From contig NZ_CP026652.1 of assembly GCF_002946835.1 (NCBI RefSeq), positions 2,046,001 through 2,110,000 of the forward strand: a stretch of DNA of 64,000 bases, given 5' to 3'. Shown here in pieces: positions 56,607-64,000 of the stretch. The translations under genes and the position numbers were made by a program. The notes beneath the pieces were generated by a model. It was not told the DNA's origin. It worked only from the letters and a program-made list of their open reading frames with translations, and made no database searches. Each line of letters opens with the position of its first letter. Position 1 is the first letter of the stretch. Origin of the DNA: Streptomyces dengpaensis. GTDB lineage: Bacteria > Actinomycetota > Actinomycetes > Streptomycetales > Streptomycetaceae.

Positions 56607-58840
56607 GCGCGGACGGAACAGACGACAGCGCCGCAGCGCCGCGGCCGATCGGGGAGGAACCCGTCGACCGCCTGGACCCGGTGGACCGCCTGGACCCGGT
56701 GGACCGTCTGGACCCGGTGGACCGCCTGGACCCGGTCGTCCTTCACCACGTCGTGAACACCCTGGGATGGCCCGACCTGCGCCCCCTCCAGCGAGCCGCG
56801 ATCGCGCCGCTGATGGACGGTGAGGACGCCGTGCTGCTCGCCCCCACCGCGGGCGGAAAAACCGAGGCGGCCTGCCTGCCGCTCCTGTCGGCCATGTCCC
56901 AGCACCGCTGGTCCGGCACGTCGGTCCTGTACCTGTGCCCCCTCAAGGCACTGCTCAACAACCTCGTCCCACGCATCGACACCTACGCACAGTGGCTGGG
57001 GCGCCGGGCGGCCCTGTGGCACGGGGACACCAAGGAGTCCCAGCGGCGGCGCATCCGCACCGAGCCCCCGGACATTCTGCTCACGACGCCCGAGTCGCTG
57101 GAAGCGATGCTCATCGGTGTGAAGACCGACCACGCCCACCTGCTCGGTCAGGTACGGGCGGTCGTGGTCGACGAGGTACACGCCTTCGCCGGCGACGACC
57201 GCGGCTGGCACCTGTTGGCCGTACTGGAACGTCTGCAAAGGGTGGTGGGGCGCCCCATCCAGCGAGTCGGCCTCTCGGCAACCGTGGGCAACCCACGACA
57301 CCTGCTCACCTGGCTCCAGGGCTCCGGGGCGGGACAGCGCCCGGGCACGGTCGTCGCGCCCGAACCCTCCGCCGTACCTGCCGACGCCACCGCGGGGCAC
57401 CCACCCGGCGCCGTGGAACTCGACTACGTCGGCTCGCTCGGCAACGCCGCCAAGGTGATCGCAGCCCTGCACAAGGGCGAGAAGCGGTTGGTGTTCTGCG
57501 ATTCGCGGGTGCAGGTCGAGCAACTGGGCGCGGCGCTGCGCGAACGAGAGGTGACGGTGTTCCTGTCGCACGCCTCCCTGTCGGCGGACGAACGGGCGCG
57601 CTCGGAGCAGGCCTTCGCGGAGGCGCGCGACTGCGTCATCGTCTCGACGTCCACGTTGGAGCTGGGCATCGACGTGGGCGACCTGGACCGCGTCATCCAG
57701 ATCGATGCGCCCGCCACTGTGGCGTCGTTCCTCCAACGCATCGGGCGGACCGGCAGACGCCCCGGCTCGACTCGCAACTGCCTGTTCCTGGCCACCACCA
57801 AGGACACCTTCCTCCAGGCTGCGGGTCTTCTGCTGCTGTGGGGACGCGGCTGGGTGGAGCCGGTGACGGCGCCGCCCGAGCCACGGCATCTGGTGGCTCA
57901 GCAATTGCTGGCCGTGACGCTCCAACAGCACAAACTCGGGGATCAGTTGTGGGCCGACCAGTGGAACGGCCTTGCACCTTTCAACCGTTCGGCGGCCCCC
58001 GTCCTGCGGCACTTGGTCTCCGAGGGCTTCCTCGACACCGACAGCGGCCAGCTTTTCATCGGGGAGGCCGCCGAGCGCCGTTTCGGCCGCCGCCACTTCA
58101 TGGGACTGACCGCCTCCTTCACCGCGCCTCCCCAGTTCACCGTCCTGTCCGGCCGCAGCGAGATCGGCCGGATGGACCCGACGGTCCTGACGGAGGAACG
58201 TCCCGGGCCCCGGCGCCTGCTGCTCGCCGGGCGCAGTTGGCAGGTGACGTTCATCGACTGGGGACGCAAACGGGTGTTCGTCGAGCCCGTCGACAGCGGA
58301 GGCGTGGCCAAGTGGACGGGTGGCTCGCCGGCGGGGCTCTCGTTCGCGCTCGTGCGCGCGATGCGCGACGTACTGCTGGGAGCGGAACCGCCCGTACCCC
58401 TCACGCGCAGGGCGGAGGCGTGCCTCGCCGAATGGCGCTCGCAGGAGGCCCCGCACATGGTCCACCCCGGCGGGACGCTGGTGACCCGGTCCGGAACGGA
58501 TGTCCGCTGGTGGACCTGGGCCGGCTATCGGGCCAACGCGACCCTCACGGCAACCCTTTCGCCGATCACCGACCCGGTACAACGTCCGACGGACTGCTTC
58601 GTGCGTCTGCGGGAGGATCTGACCCCGGCCATGTGGCACATCCACCACACATCCGCTGTCGACGCGGAGTTCCTCGTCCTCCCGGACGTCGACCCTCGTG
58701 CGGTCAACGGCCTGAAGTTCTCCGCCGCGCTGCCCCAGAGGCTGGCGGTCGCGACGGTGGCTGCGCGCCTCGCGGACTTCACGGGCGCCCGGAGCGTGCT
58801 GCGGGAGCCGGTGCGTTGGCAGCTGGGGACTGCGCAGTGA
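56603..58840 (+). CDS. brxHI: BrxHI, BREX type 2 DEAD/DEAH-box helicase (Lhr-like)
   Basis: A 745-residue superfamily 2 helicase. Motif I is APTAGGKTE (80-88), motif II DEVH (190-193), motif III 'LSATVGNP', motif VI '[14 protein letters not shown]'. The C-terminal half is Lhr-type. Residues about 21-44 are four perfect VDRLDP hexapeptides encoded by 18-bp tandem DNA repeats. The helicase presumably remodels DNA or DNA-bound BREX complexes. ATG overlaps the brxD stop. No clear terminator follows before 59160. Confidence 0.93.
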   Translation: MSADGTDDSAAAPRPIGEEPVDRLDPVDRLDPVDRLDPVDRLDPVVLHHVVNTLGWPDLRPLQRAAIAPLMDGEDAVLLAPTAGGKTEAACLPLLSAMSQHRWSGTSVLYLCPLKALLNNLVPRIDTYAQWLGRRAALWHGDTKESQRRRIRTEPPDILLTTPESLEAMLIGVKTDHAHLLGQVRAVVVDEVHAFAGDDRGWHLLAVLERLQRVVGRPIQRVGLSATVGNPRHLLTWLQGSGAGQRPGTVVAPEPSAVPADATAGHPPGAVELDYVGSLGNAAKVIAALHKGEKRLVFCDSRVQVEQLGAALREREVTVFLSHASLSADERARSEQAFAEARDCVIVSTSTLELGIDVGDLDRVIQIDAPATVASFLQRIGRTGRRPGSTRNCLFLATTKDTFLQAAGLLLLWGRGWVEPVTAPPEPRHLVAQQLLAVTLQQHKLGDQLWADQWNGLAPFNRSAAPVLRHLVSEGFLDTDSGQLFIGEAAERRFGRRHFMGLTASFTAPPQFTVLSGRSEIGRMDPTVLTEERPGPRRLLLAGRSWQVTFIDWGRKRVFVEPVDSGGVAKWTGGSPAGLSFALVRAMRDVLLGAEPPVPLTRRAEACLAEWRSQEAPHMVHPGGTLVTRSGTDVRWWTWAGYRANATLTATLSPITDPVQRPTDCFVRLREDLTPAMWHIHHTSAVDAEFLVLPDVDPRAVNGLKFSAALPQRLAVATVAARLADFTGARSVLREPVRWQLGTAQ
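56663..56734 (+). repeat. Four 18-bp tandem repeats inside brxHI (VDRLDP)4
   Basis: Units at 56663, 56681, 56699 and 56717 read GTSGACCGYCTGGACCCG with at most two differences between copies. They keep the frame, so copy number can change without inactivating the gene. They precede the helicase core. Confidence 0.9.
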
Positions 58841-58954
58841 GCCGTTCCCGCCACTTGGCCAGGTGCCGCCGTACCCCCACCCACGATGAGCGTCAGGAGG
58901 GGGTGCGGCCGCATCTGTGCGAGCCGGAAATGCCAGATCCGCGGAGCGGCGTCG

Positions 58955-59014
58955 TCAGATGACGCCCTGCGCCGTCATAGCCTGCGCCACCCTCAGGAAC
59001 CCCGCCACAGAGCG
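58955..59014 (-). pseudogene. Remnant of a gene 3' end, resembling glutamate dehydrogenase C-terminus
   Basis: On the minus strand the last codons before a TGA at 58957-58955 read RSVAGFLRVAQAMTAQGVI. NADP-dependent glutamate dehydrogenases end with the very similar 'NIAGFVKVADAMLAQGVI' and a stop. Upstream of this the frame continues but has no recognisable GDH sequence. It looks like a fragment left by recombination at the right edge of the island. The match is short, so chance similarity cannot be excluded. The rest of 58841-59331 holds only a terminator. Confidence 0.4.
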
Positions 59015-59159
59015 TGACCCCGGCCAACCGCACCGCGGCCACCACGGGCCGTCCCCTCACCGGCTTCGCCGCGCACCCCGCTGGTCCGCGCTGCCGAGGA
59101 TCTTCACCTCCGCGCTGCGCGGCTGACCACGCCCCCTCCCCTCACCTTTCTCCACCCGC

Positions 59160-59190
59160 CCGCCACCCGAGCCATCGGGTGGCGGTTTTT
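59160..59190 (+). terminator. Classical rho-independent terminator
   Basis: CCGCCACCCG / CGGGTGGCGG, 10-bp stem with AGCCAT loop, followed by TTTTT (59186-59190), one of the few U-tract terminators in the window. It would end rightward readthrough from the BREX operon. Confidence 0.85.
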
Positions 59191-59331
59191 GTGGGTTTCT
59201 GCCGGAGGATCAACTTTCGTACGGGGCTTCGACAGATCCATGTCAACTGCGCACGGGCGGCCCGGCGCCGCTGCTTGGCTGGCGACAGTTTCAGCCGTTC
59301 CCCGGACTTTGAGAAAAGGTGAGTGCTCGAC

Positions 59332-60930
59332 ATGGTTTCGCGCCGCACGTTCCTGGGCTCCTCCATCGTTGCGGCGGGCACCGCGACGGGGCTGTCCGCC
59401 GTGGTGCCCGCCGCCTACGGCGGTACCTCCGGCGCCGCGGCGGTGCCGCCGGCGGAGATCGTCAGGCCCGGTGACACGCGCTACGCGGCGCTGGCGGGGC
59501 GCGGCTACAACAGCCGCTTCGTCAGCAGCCCCGACGAGATCTGGCTGGTGCACAGCGCCTCCCAGGTGGAGAAGGCGGTCAACCAGGCGATCCGCGACAA
59601 CCAGCGGATCACCGTCCGCAGCGGTGGTCACTGCTTCGACGGCCTGGTGGACGACCCGCGGTTCCGGCTCCTGGTCGACACCTCGGAGATGAAGGCGATC
59701 TCCTTCGACAGAGAGATGAACGCCTTCGCCGTCGAGTCCGGCGCCCGGCTCGGCGAGGTGTACAAGGCGCTGTACGAGGGATGGGGGGTGACCCTGCCGG
59801 GCGGAGTCTGCCCCGAGGTCGGTGTCGGCGGGCATGTCTCCGGCGGCGGCTACGGCCCCCTGTCCCGGCGCTACGGACTCTCGGTCGACCATCTCTACGC
59901 CGTCGAGGTCGTGGTCGCCGGACGCGACGGAGCGGCCCGTACGATCGTCGCCACCAGCCGGCGCGGCGACCCGCACCGCGACCTGTGGTGGGCGCACACC
60001 GGAGGCGGCGGCGGCCAGTTCGGCATCGTGACCAAGTTCTGGTTCCGTACACCCGGTACGTCCGGGAGCCCGGCCGCACTGCTCCCCAAGCCGCCCGCCC
60101 GGGTGCGTAAGTCCCTGGTGACCTGGTCGTGGGCGGACATGACGGAGGCCCGCTTCACAAGGCTGCTGCTCAACCACGGTGCCTGGCACGCGGCCAACAG
60201 CGGGCCCACCTCGCCGTACGCCACCCTGCACAGCTCCTTCCAGCTGCACTCGTCGCTGGTGGGGACGTTCACGCTCGAAGTCCGGATGGATGCGACGCTC
60301 CCCGACACACCGCGGCTGTTCGACGCCTATGTGGTCGCGCTGTCGGCCGGTGTCGGGGTCACGCCCACGACGGACACGAAGGAGATGCCGTGGGTGGAGG
60401 CCGCCACCGAGCCGACGCCCGCGTTCGGCGCCTACAGCCGGCACAAGTCCATCGGCGGGCATCTGCGCAAGCCGCTGACCGAGGCCCAGATCGGCGTCGT
60501 CTACCGCTCGTTGACGGATCCGAAGCACTCCACCGGCGCCGGGCTGGTGTATCTCGCGGCGTACGGCTGCAAGATCAACACCGTGTCGTCGTCGGCGACC
60601 GCCGTGGCCCAGCGGGACTCCGTCTTCAAGCTCTGGTACTCGACCAACTGGTCCGAGGCGTCGTCCGACGCGGCCGAGATCGAGTGGATCAGAACGCTCC
60701 GCAAGGGCGTCCACGCCTCCACCGGCGGTTTCCCGGTCCCCAACGACCAGCAGGACGGCGGGTACATCAACTACCCCGACGTGGAGATCAGGGACCCGTA
60801 CCAGAACACCACGGGGGTGCCCTTCTACACGATCCTCTACAAGGACAACTACCCCCGGCTGCAGCGGGTCAAGGACACCTACGACCCGCGCAACGTCTTC
60901 CGGCACGGCCTCTCGCTCAACCCGTCCTGA
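59332..60930 (+). CDS. Tat-exported FAD-linked oxidase of the berberine-bridge type
   Basis: A 532-residue oxidoreductase. Twin-arginine signal SRRTFLG at the start and a hydrophobic stretch to AYGG near residue 30. FAD_binding_4 domain with His100 in RSGGHCFDG and Cys160 in GGVCPEVGVGGHVSGGGYG, the pair that covalently binds FAD twice in berberine-bridge-type enzymes. The C-terminal BBE segment is seen as 'YYxN'-like 'YINYPDVE' and 'YDPRNVFRHGLSL'. Members oxidise sugars or tailor natural products; substrate here is unknown. ATG 59332 is chosen over GTG 59323 for Shine-Dalgarno spacing. It is 32 nt from the next gene. Confidence 0.88.
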   Translation: MVSRRTFLGSSIVAAGTATGLSAVVPAAYGGTSGAAAVPPAEIVRPGDTRYAALAGRGYNSRFVSSPDEIWLVHSASQVEKAVNQAIRDNQRITVRSGGHCFDGLVDDPRFRLLVDTSEMKAISFDREMNAFAVESGARLGEVYKALYEGWGVTLPGGVCPEVGVGGHVSGGGYGPLSRRYGLSVDHLYAVEVVVAGRDGAARTIVATSRRGDPHRDLWWAHTGGGGGQFGIVTKFWFRTPGTSGSPAALLPKPPARVRKSLVTWSWADMTEARFTRLLLNHGAWHAANSGPTSPYATLHSSFQLHSSLVGTFTLEVRMDATLPDTPRLFDAYVVALSAGVGVTPTTDTKEMPWVEAATEPTPAFGAYSRHKSIGGHLRKPLTEAQIGVVYRSLTDPKHSTGAGLVYLAAYGCKINTVSSSATAVAQRDSVFKLWYSTNWSEASSDAAEIEWIRTLRKGVHASTGGFPVPNDQQDGGYINYPDVEIRDPYQNTTGVPFYTILYKDNYPRLQRVKDTYDPRNVFRHGLSLNPS

Positions 60931-60962
60931 TCCCCCAACACCCCCTACCGGAGGGCCCCTTC

Positions 60963-61409
60963 ATGACCAGCAGCAACCCCAGCGGCATCGCGCCTCACAC
61001 CACCGCTCGCGGACGCCGGGGGCTGCCCGTGTGGCAGGCCGCAGTGGGCAGTGCCGTCGTGGCGATGACCGTCAATCTCATCATCCTGTTCGTCGCCGAC
61101 GGCGCGGGAGCCTCCCTGACGATCGAGCTCAACGGAAGGGCGGACGACATCATCGCGGGCGGCGTCGTCTTCGCGTCGGTGGTGCCGACGGCGCTGGGTG
61201 TCACGGTCGCCGCGCTGGCGGCCCGGTGGAAACCGGTGCTCCTGCGCGTGGCGCAGATCGTGGCCGGCGCGCTCGCCGTGCTGACGGCCCTCGGTCCGCT
61301 CACCAGCGACACCGACGGCGGCACGGCGGCCGCCCTCACGGTCATGCATCTGATGGTGGGCGTCGCGACGGTCGCCGGCATCGAGGCGGTTCGGCGCGCA
61401 CGGTCCTAG
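60963..61409 (+). CDS. DUF6069-like small membrane protein
   Basis: A 148-residue protein with four helices ('VWQAAVGSAVVAMTVNLIIL', 'IIAGGVVFASVVPTALGVTV', 'LRVAQIVAGALAVLTALGPL', 'ALTVMHLMVGVATVAGIEAV'), a common Streptomyces membrane family of unknown function. ATG 60963 has GGAGGG 9 nt upstream. It is probably cotranscribed with the oxidase and followed one base later by a very long hairpin. Confidence 0.75.
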   Translation: MTSSNPSGIAPHTTARGRRGLPVWQAAVGSAVVAMTVNLIILFVADGAGASLTIELNGRADDIIAGGVVFASVVPTALGVTVAALAARWKPVLLRVAQIVAGALAVLTALGPLTSDTDGGTAAALTVMHLMVGVATVAGIEAVRRARS

Positions 61410-61465
61410 CCAGCACATGGCTGAGCCCGCGCCCCCCGAGGGGCGCGGGCTCAGCCATGTGCTGG
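61410..61465. terminator. 26-bp perfect hairpin, bidirectional terminator
   Basis: CCAGCACATGGCTGAGCCCG continues to CGCCCC (61410-61435), loop CCGA, then its full complement (61440-61465). It begins directly after the stop codon of the membrane protein and could also stop transcripts from the convergent response-regulator gene. Confidence 0.95.
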
Positions 61466-61605
61466 TGCGGGGATCAGCGGGATCCGGACTCCGCTACGGT
61501 CATGAATTCAACGAACCGGAAACGCTCACAAATACAGGGTTCCGCGTTACCGGAAATTGACCTGTCCCCTTCACGCATAGCCGAATCTTCGCGCATACTC
61601 AAAAT

Positions 61606-62424
61606 TCACGCATGCCCGAATCGAAAACCGACACCGCGGGCCGTGATGATCCAGTTGCTCGATCCGAGCTTGCTCCGCAGGCTGCTCACGTGCGTGTCGA
61701 TCGTACGGCCGGGGCGGGACCGTGAATCGCCCCAGACGAGCGTCATGATTTGCTCGCGGGAAATGACGCTTTCGGGCCTGGAGGCCAGCAGATAAAGCAG
61801 ATCGAACTCCTTGCGGGTCACGTCGACGGGCTGGTCGTCGAGACGGATCTCGCGCGTGCGGGCATCGATCCGCAGAGGGCCGCTGGTGATCACCTCACTG
61901 GTCAGCGGCAGCGGGCGGACCCTGCGCATGACAGCTTCGATACGGGCCATCAGCTCGGGCAGGCTGTATGGCTTGATCACATAGTCGTCCGCTCCTGCCT
62001 TGAGGCTGAGGACGCGGTCGAGCTCCGTGTCGCGTGCCGTGACGACGATGGCACCGATGCCGGACGCGGCCCGCACGGAGCGGCAGATCTCGATGCCGTC
62101 GAGGTCAGGCAGGTCGAGGTCGAGGAGGAGGACATCCGCCTCCCGGTACTTCCGCAGCGCCTCGCTGCCGGTGTCCACGCTGATGGCCTGGTAGCCGTGC
62201 CGGAGCAGACTCAGCACCAGGGACTCGGTGGCCGGCCCGCCGCTCTGCACGACCAGGACCCGCAGGGCCGCACGGGCCTTGCGGGGCGTCGACTGCGGTA
62301 AGGCCTGTATGGGCGGATGCTGCTGGGCGTTGCGACTGGCTGGGCGCGACTGCGTCGGCGCGCGGTGACTGGGCAGATGCTCCGACATCGGAGGTTCGAG
62401 AAATGTGGTGGACTGATGGCTCAT
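61606..62424 (-). CDS. Orphan OmpR/PhoB-family response regulator
   Basis: A 272-residue regulator. Residues 1-50 are a Ser/Pro/Gln-rich extension. The receiver domain, about 53-165, has the phosphoacceptor region 'VLLLDLDLPDLDGIEICRSV', Thr in 'VVTARD' and the conserved Lys in 'VIKPYSLPEL'. The winged-helix output, about 175-270, has 'RKEFDLLYLLASRPESVISR' and 'RTIDTHVSSLRSKLG'. No histidine kinase is encoded nearby. ATG 62424 is chosen because GGGGGAG is 6 nt upstream; an ATG 15 bases earlier lies before it. The upstream region is AT-rich. Confidence 0.88.
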   Translation of the reverse strand: MSHQSTTFLEPPMSEHLPSHRAPTQSRPASRNAQQHPPIQALPQSTPRKARAALRVLVVQSGGPATESLVLSLLRHGYQAISVDTGSEALRKYREADVLLLDLDLPDLDGIEICRSVRAASGIGAIVVTARDTELDRVLSLKAGADDYVIKPYSLPELMARIEAVMRRVRPLPLTSEVITSGPLRIDARTREIRLDDQPVDVTRKEFDLLYLLASRPESVISREQIMTLVWGDSRSRPGRTIDTHVSSLRSKLGSSNWIITARGVGFRFGHA

Positions 62425-62681
62425 CCGATACTCCCCCATGTTTATCCCAGATAAGCGGATCTAGTCGCGCTTCCAGAAGCCTACAAACCGCTCGATGAAA
62501 AGTCAAACATTACTATTGACAGCGCATCGAAAATGAGGTTGGTGAAGCATCCAGGGCGCACGGGGCAATATCGGCGGTGCATATTCGGCCATGATGGCCG
62601 TGCTTGATTGTTGATTCGCGGATTATTGGCGCGAGAGGCGCCGCCTTTCGTTTCGGATGGAATTGCTGTAGGCACGTGGCG
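62425..62681. promoter_or_regulatory. AT-rich leader between the Old Yellow Enzyme gene and the response-regulator gene
   Basis: This gap is markedly AT-rich for the chromosome: the 60 bases from 62461 contain 27 G/C. It includes TTGACA (62516-62521, plus strand), the inverted repeat CGGCC/GGCCG around 62588 and GGCGC/GGCGCC arms near 62630. It must hold the response-regulator promoter and the terminator of the upstream gene. No ORF is convincing. Confidence 0.4.
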
Positions 62682-63800
62682 TCAGTGGAGGGTGGCCAGC
62701 AGGCCCACGTGGAAGGACTCCAGCTCCTCGGTCCGGCCGTCCAGGACCTTCGTGATCCACTCGGGGTCGCCGAGCAGCGCGCGTCCGACGGCGACCAGGT
62801 CGAACTCGTCCCGCTCCATCCGGTCGAGCAGTCCGTCGATGCCGGTGACCAAGCCCGGCTTCCCCTGGAACACGTCGATGAACTCGTTGTCCAGGCCGAC
62901 CGATCCGACGCTGATCGTGGGCTTGCCGGAGACCTTCTTCGTCCAGCCGGCGAGGTTCAGGTCGGAGCCCTCGAACTCGGCCAGGTGGAAGCGGCGGGTG
63001 GAGCAGTGGAAGGCGTCGACGCCGGCGTCGGCCAACGGGGCGAGCAGGGCCTCCAGTTCCTGTGGCGACCGGGCGATCCTGGCTTGATAGGCGCCCACCT
63101 TCCACTGCGAGAACCGGAAGCTGATCGGGAAGTCCCGGGCCACCGCCGCGCGGCAGGCGGCGACGATCTCGGCGGCGAACTTCGTACGGGCGACCAGGTC
63201 ACCGCCGTACGCGTCGGTACGGCGGTTGGTCTGTTCCCAGAGGAACTGGTCGATGAGGTAGCCGTGCGCCGCGTGCACCTCGATGCCGTCGAAGCCGGTC
63301 CGCTCGGCGGCCGCGGCGGCCGCGGCGTAGGCCGCGACGACGGCGTCGATGTCGGCCTGCGTCATGGCCCGCCCGTACGGGGTGCCGTCGACGGCGATGC
63401 CGGAGGGGCCGATGCTCGGGGCCTCGGGCACCGGCGGGGCGCCGGCCTTGCGGTCCAGGCCCACGTGCCACAGCTGCGAGAGGATCTTGCCGCCCGCGCG
63501 GTGCACCTCGTCGGTCACGTCGGCCCAGCCCGCCAGGGCCGCTTCGCCGTGTATACGGGGGACTCGGTCACTGGAACCGGCCGAGTCGTGGCCGATGTAC
63601 GTCCCCTCGGTGATGATCAGGCCGGCACCGCCCGCCGCCCGCCGCGCGTAATAGGCGGCAACGTCCGGCCCCGGAACGCCGTTTGGCGAGAATTCGCGGG
63701 TCATGGGAGCCATGACGATCCGGTTGGCGAGGGTGAGGCCGCCCAGGGAAAAAGGGCGCAGCAGAAGTTCCTTGGCGCGTTCGGCGGAGCTGTTCGACAT
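62682..63800 (-). CDS. NADH:flavin oxidoreductase, Old Yellow Enzyme family
   Basis: A 372-residue FMN-dependent TIM-barrel enzyme. Hallmarks are 'NRIVMAPMTREFSPNGVP', 'GLIITEGTYIG', 'SQLWHVG', the substrate-binding pair in 'GFDGIEVHAAHGYLIDQFL' (H-x-x-H), 'NRRTDAYGGD' and 'VGRALLGDPEW'. OYE homologues reduce activated C=C bonds of enones and nitro compounds with NAD(P)H. ATG 63800 (MSNSSAERAKELL) fits the family start; the longer frame to 63860 adds a basic leader. No strong Shine-Dalgarno is visible. It could be cotranscribed with the partial gene upstream (118-bp gap). Confidence 0.9.
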   Translation of the reverse strand: MSNSSAERAKELLLRPFSLGGLTLANRIVMAPMTREFSPNGVPGPDVAAYYARRAAGGAGLIITEGTYIGHDSAGSSDRVPRIHGEAALAGWADVTDEVHRAGGKILSQLWHVGLDRKAGAPPVPEAPSIGPSGIAVDGTPYGRAMTQADIDAVVAAYAAAAAAAERTGFDGIEVHAAHGYLIDQFLWEQTNRRTDAYGGDLVARTKFAAEIVAACRAAVARDFPISFRFSQWKVGAYQARIARSPQELEALLAPLADAGVDAFHCSTRRFHLAEFEGSDLNLAGWTKKVSGKPTISVGSVGLDNEFIDVFQGKPGLVTGIDGLLDRMERDEFDLVAVGRALLGDPEWITKVLDGRTEELESFHVGLLATLH

Positions 63801-63918
63801 CTGCGGAGTCTGCTTTCGGTCGGGGCGCGGAAAGCGCCTGACGGGAAGGTGGCCGGACAACGGGGAAGGGCGATCAGGCGGGGTCGGCCGGGTCAGTCGG
63901 GCGGTCGGGCCGGTCGGG

Positions 63919-64000
63919 TCAGTCCGTGGTCGGCGCCGGGATCTGGGTGGGTTCCGGATCCGGGGCGGGCGCCGGGGACTTGGGGGGCGGGGTGCCGCGG
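63919..64000 (-). CDS. C-terminal end of an unknown gene, partial
   Basis: The minus strand is open from the window edge to a TGA at 63921-63919. The last 26 residues are RGTPPPKSPAPAPDPEPTQI followed by PAPTTD, a Pro-rich tail that is typical of secreted or cell-wall proteins. The function cannot be judged. The stretch 63861-63918 contains short GGTCGGG-type repeats. Confidence 0.45.
   Translation of the reverse strand, partial: RGTPPPKSPAPAPDPEPTQIPAPTTD

Noticed and set aside
58841..59331. A small plus-strand protein gene between brxHI and the oxidase
   Set aside because: Open frames such as that from 59014 are Pro/Arg-rich, lack a Shine-Dalgarno and run through the terminator hairpin at 59160.
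62516..62521. A plus-strand promoter (TTGACA) leading to a new gene
   Set aside because: No suitable -10 at 17 bp and no coding sequence downstream on the plus strand; genes on both sides are on the minus strand.

Overview
The window is a piece of a Streptomyces chromosome. Base composition is high GC with strongly GC-biased third positions, GTG/TTG starts follow clear Shine-Dalgarno sequences, and the gene content is typical of the genus. From memory, the order fadB - pgs genes - dxs - xylFGH - ROK regulator - ngcEFG - acnA - murA matches the S. coelicolor backbone around SCO6026 to SCO5998, in inverted orientation here. That synteny is recalled and was not computed.

Left half, conserved backbone (1-36.8 kb). 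(i) 3' end of a fatty-acid oxidation fadB, then a large palindromic intergenic repeat. (ii) A four-gene minus-strand operon for poly-gamma-glutamate-type capsule: tandem Cache-HAMP membrane protein, PgsB, PgsC, NlpC/P60 hydrolase. (iii) A membrane-anchored unknown plus a NYN-domain protein, a GT39-like glycosyltransferase, an APC permease and dxs. (iv) Two sugar ABC systems, xylFGH and ngcEFG, either side of a ROK regulator resembling Rok7B7, then a secreted GH92 alpha-mannosidase. (v) A SpoIIE-type sensor phosphatase, protein-L-isoaspartate methyltransferase, aconitase and an HTH-MurA fusion.

Middle, defence island (about 36.9-59.0 kb). This holds a complete type 2 BREX / phage growth limitation (Pgl) system: pglW, pglX, pglY, pglZ, brxD and brxHI. 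It forms three translationally coupled pairs (WX, YZ, D-HI). Hairpins follow pglX and pglZ. A 2.5 kb cassette, an Scr1/WhiJ-type HTH regulator with its DUF397 partner plus small unknown ORFs, separates WX from YZ. The left flank has a NYN-domain gene cut short; the right flank has what looks like the last codons of a glutamate dehydrogenase gene. These may be the scars of the island's arrival. The specificity half of PglX has much lower GC than its surroundings, and short G-tracts lie nearby.

Right end (59.1-64 kb): a Tat-exported, bicovalent-FAD oxidase with a small membrane protein ended by a 26-bp perfect hairpin, an orphan OmpR-type response regulator, an Old Yellow Enzyme homologue and the C-terminus of an unknown gene. 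I found no tRNA, rRNA, CRISPR array, integrase or transposase.
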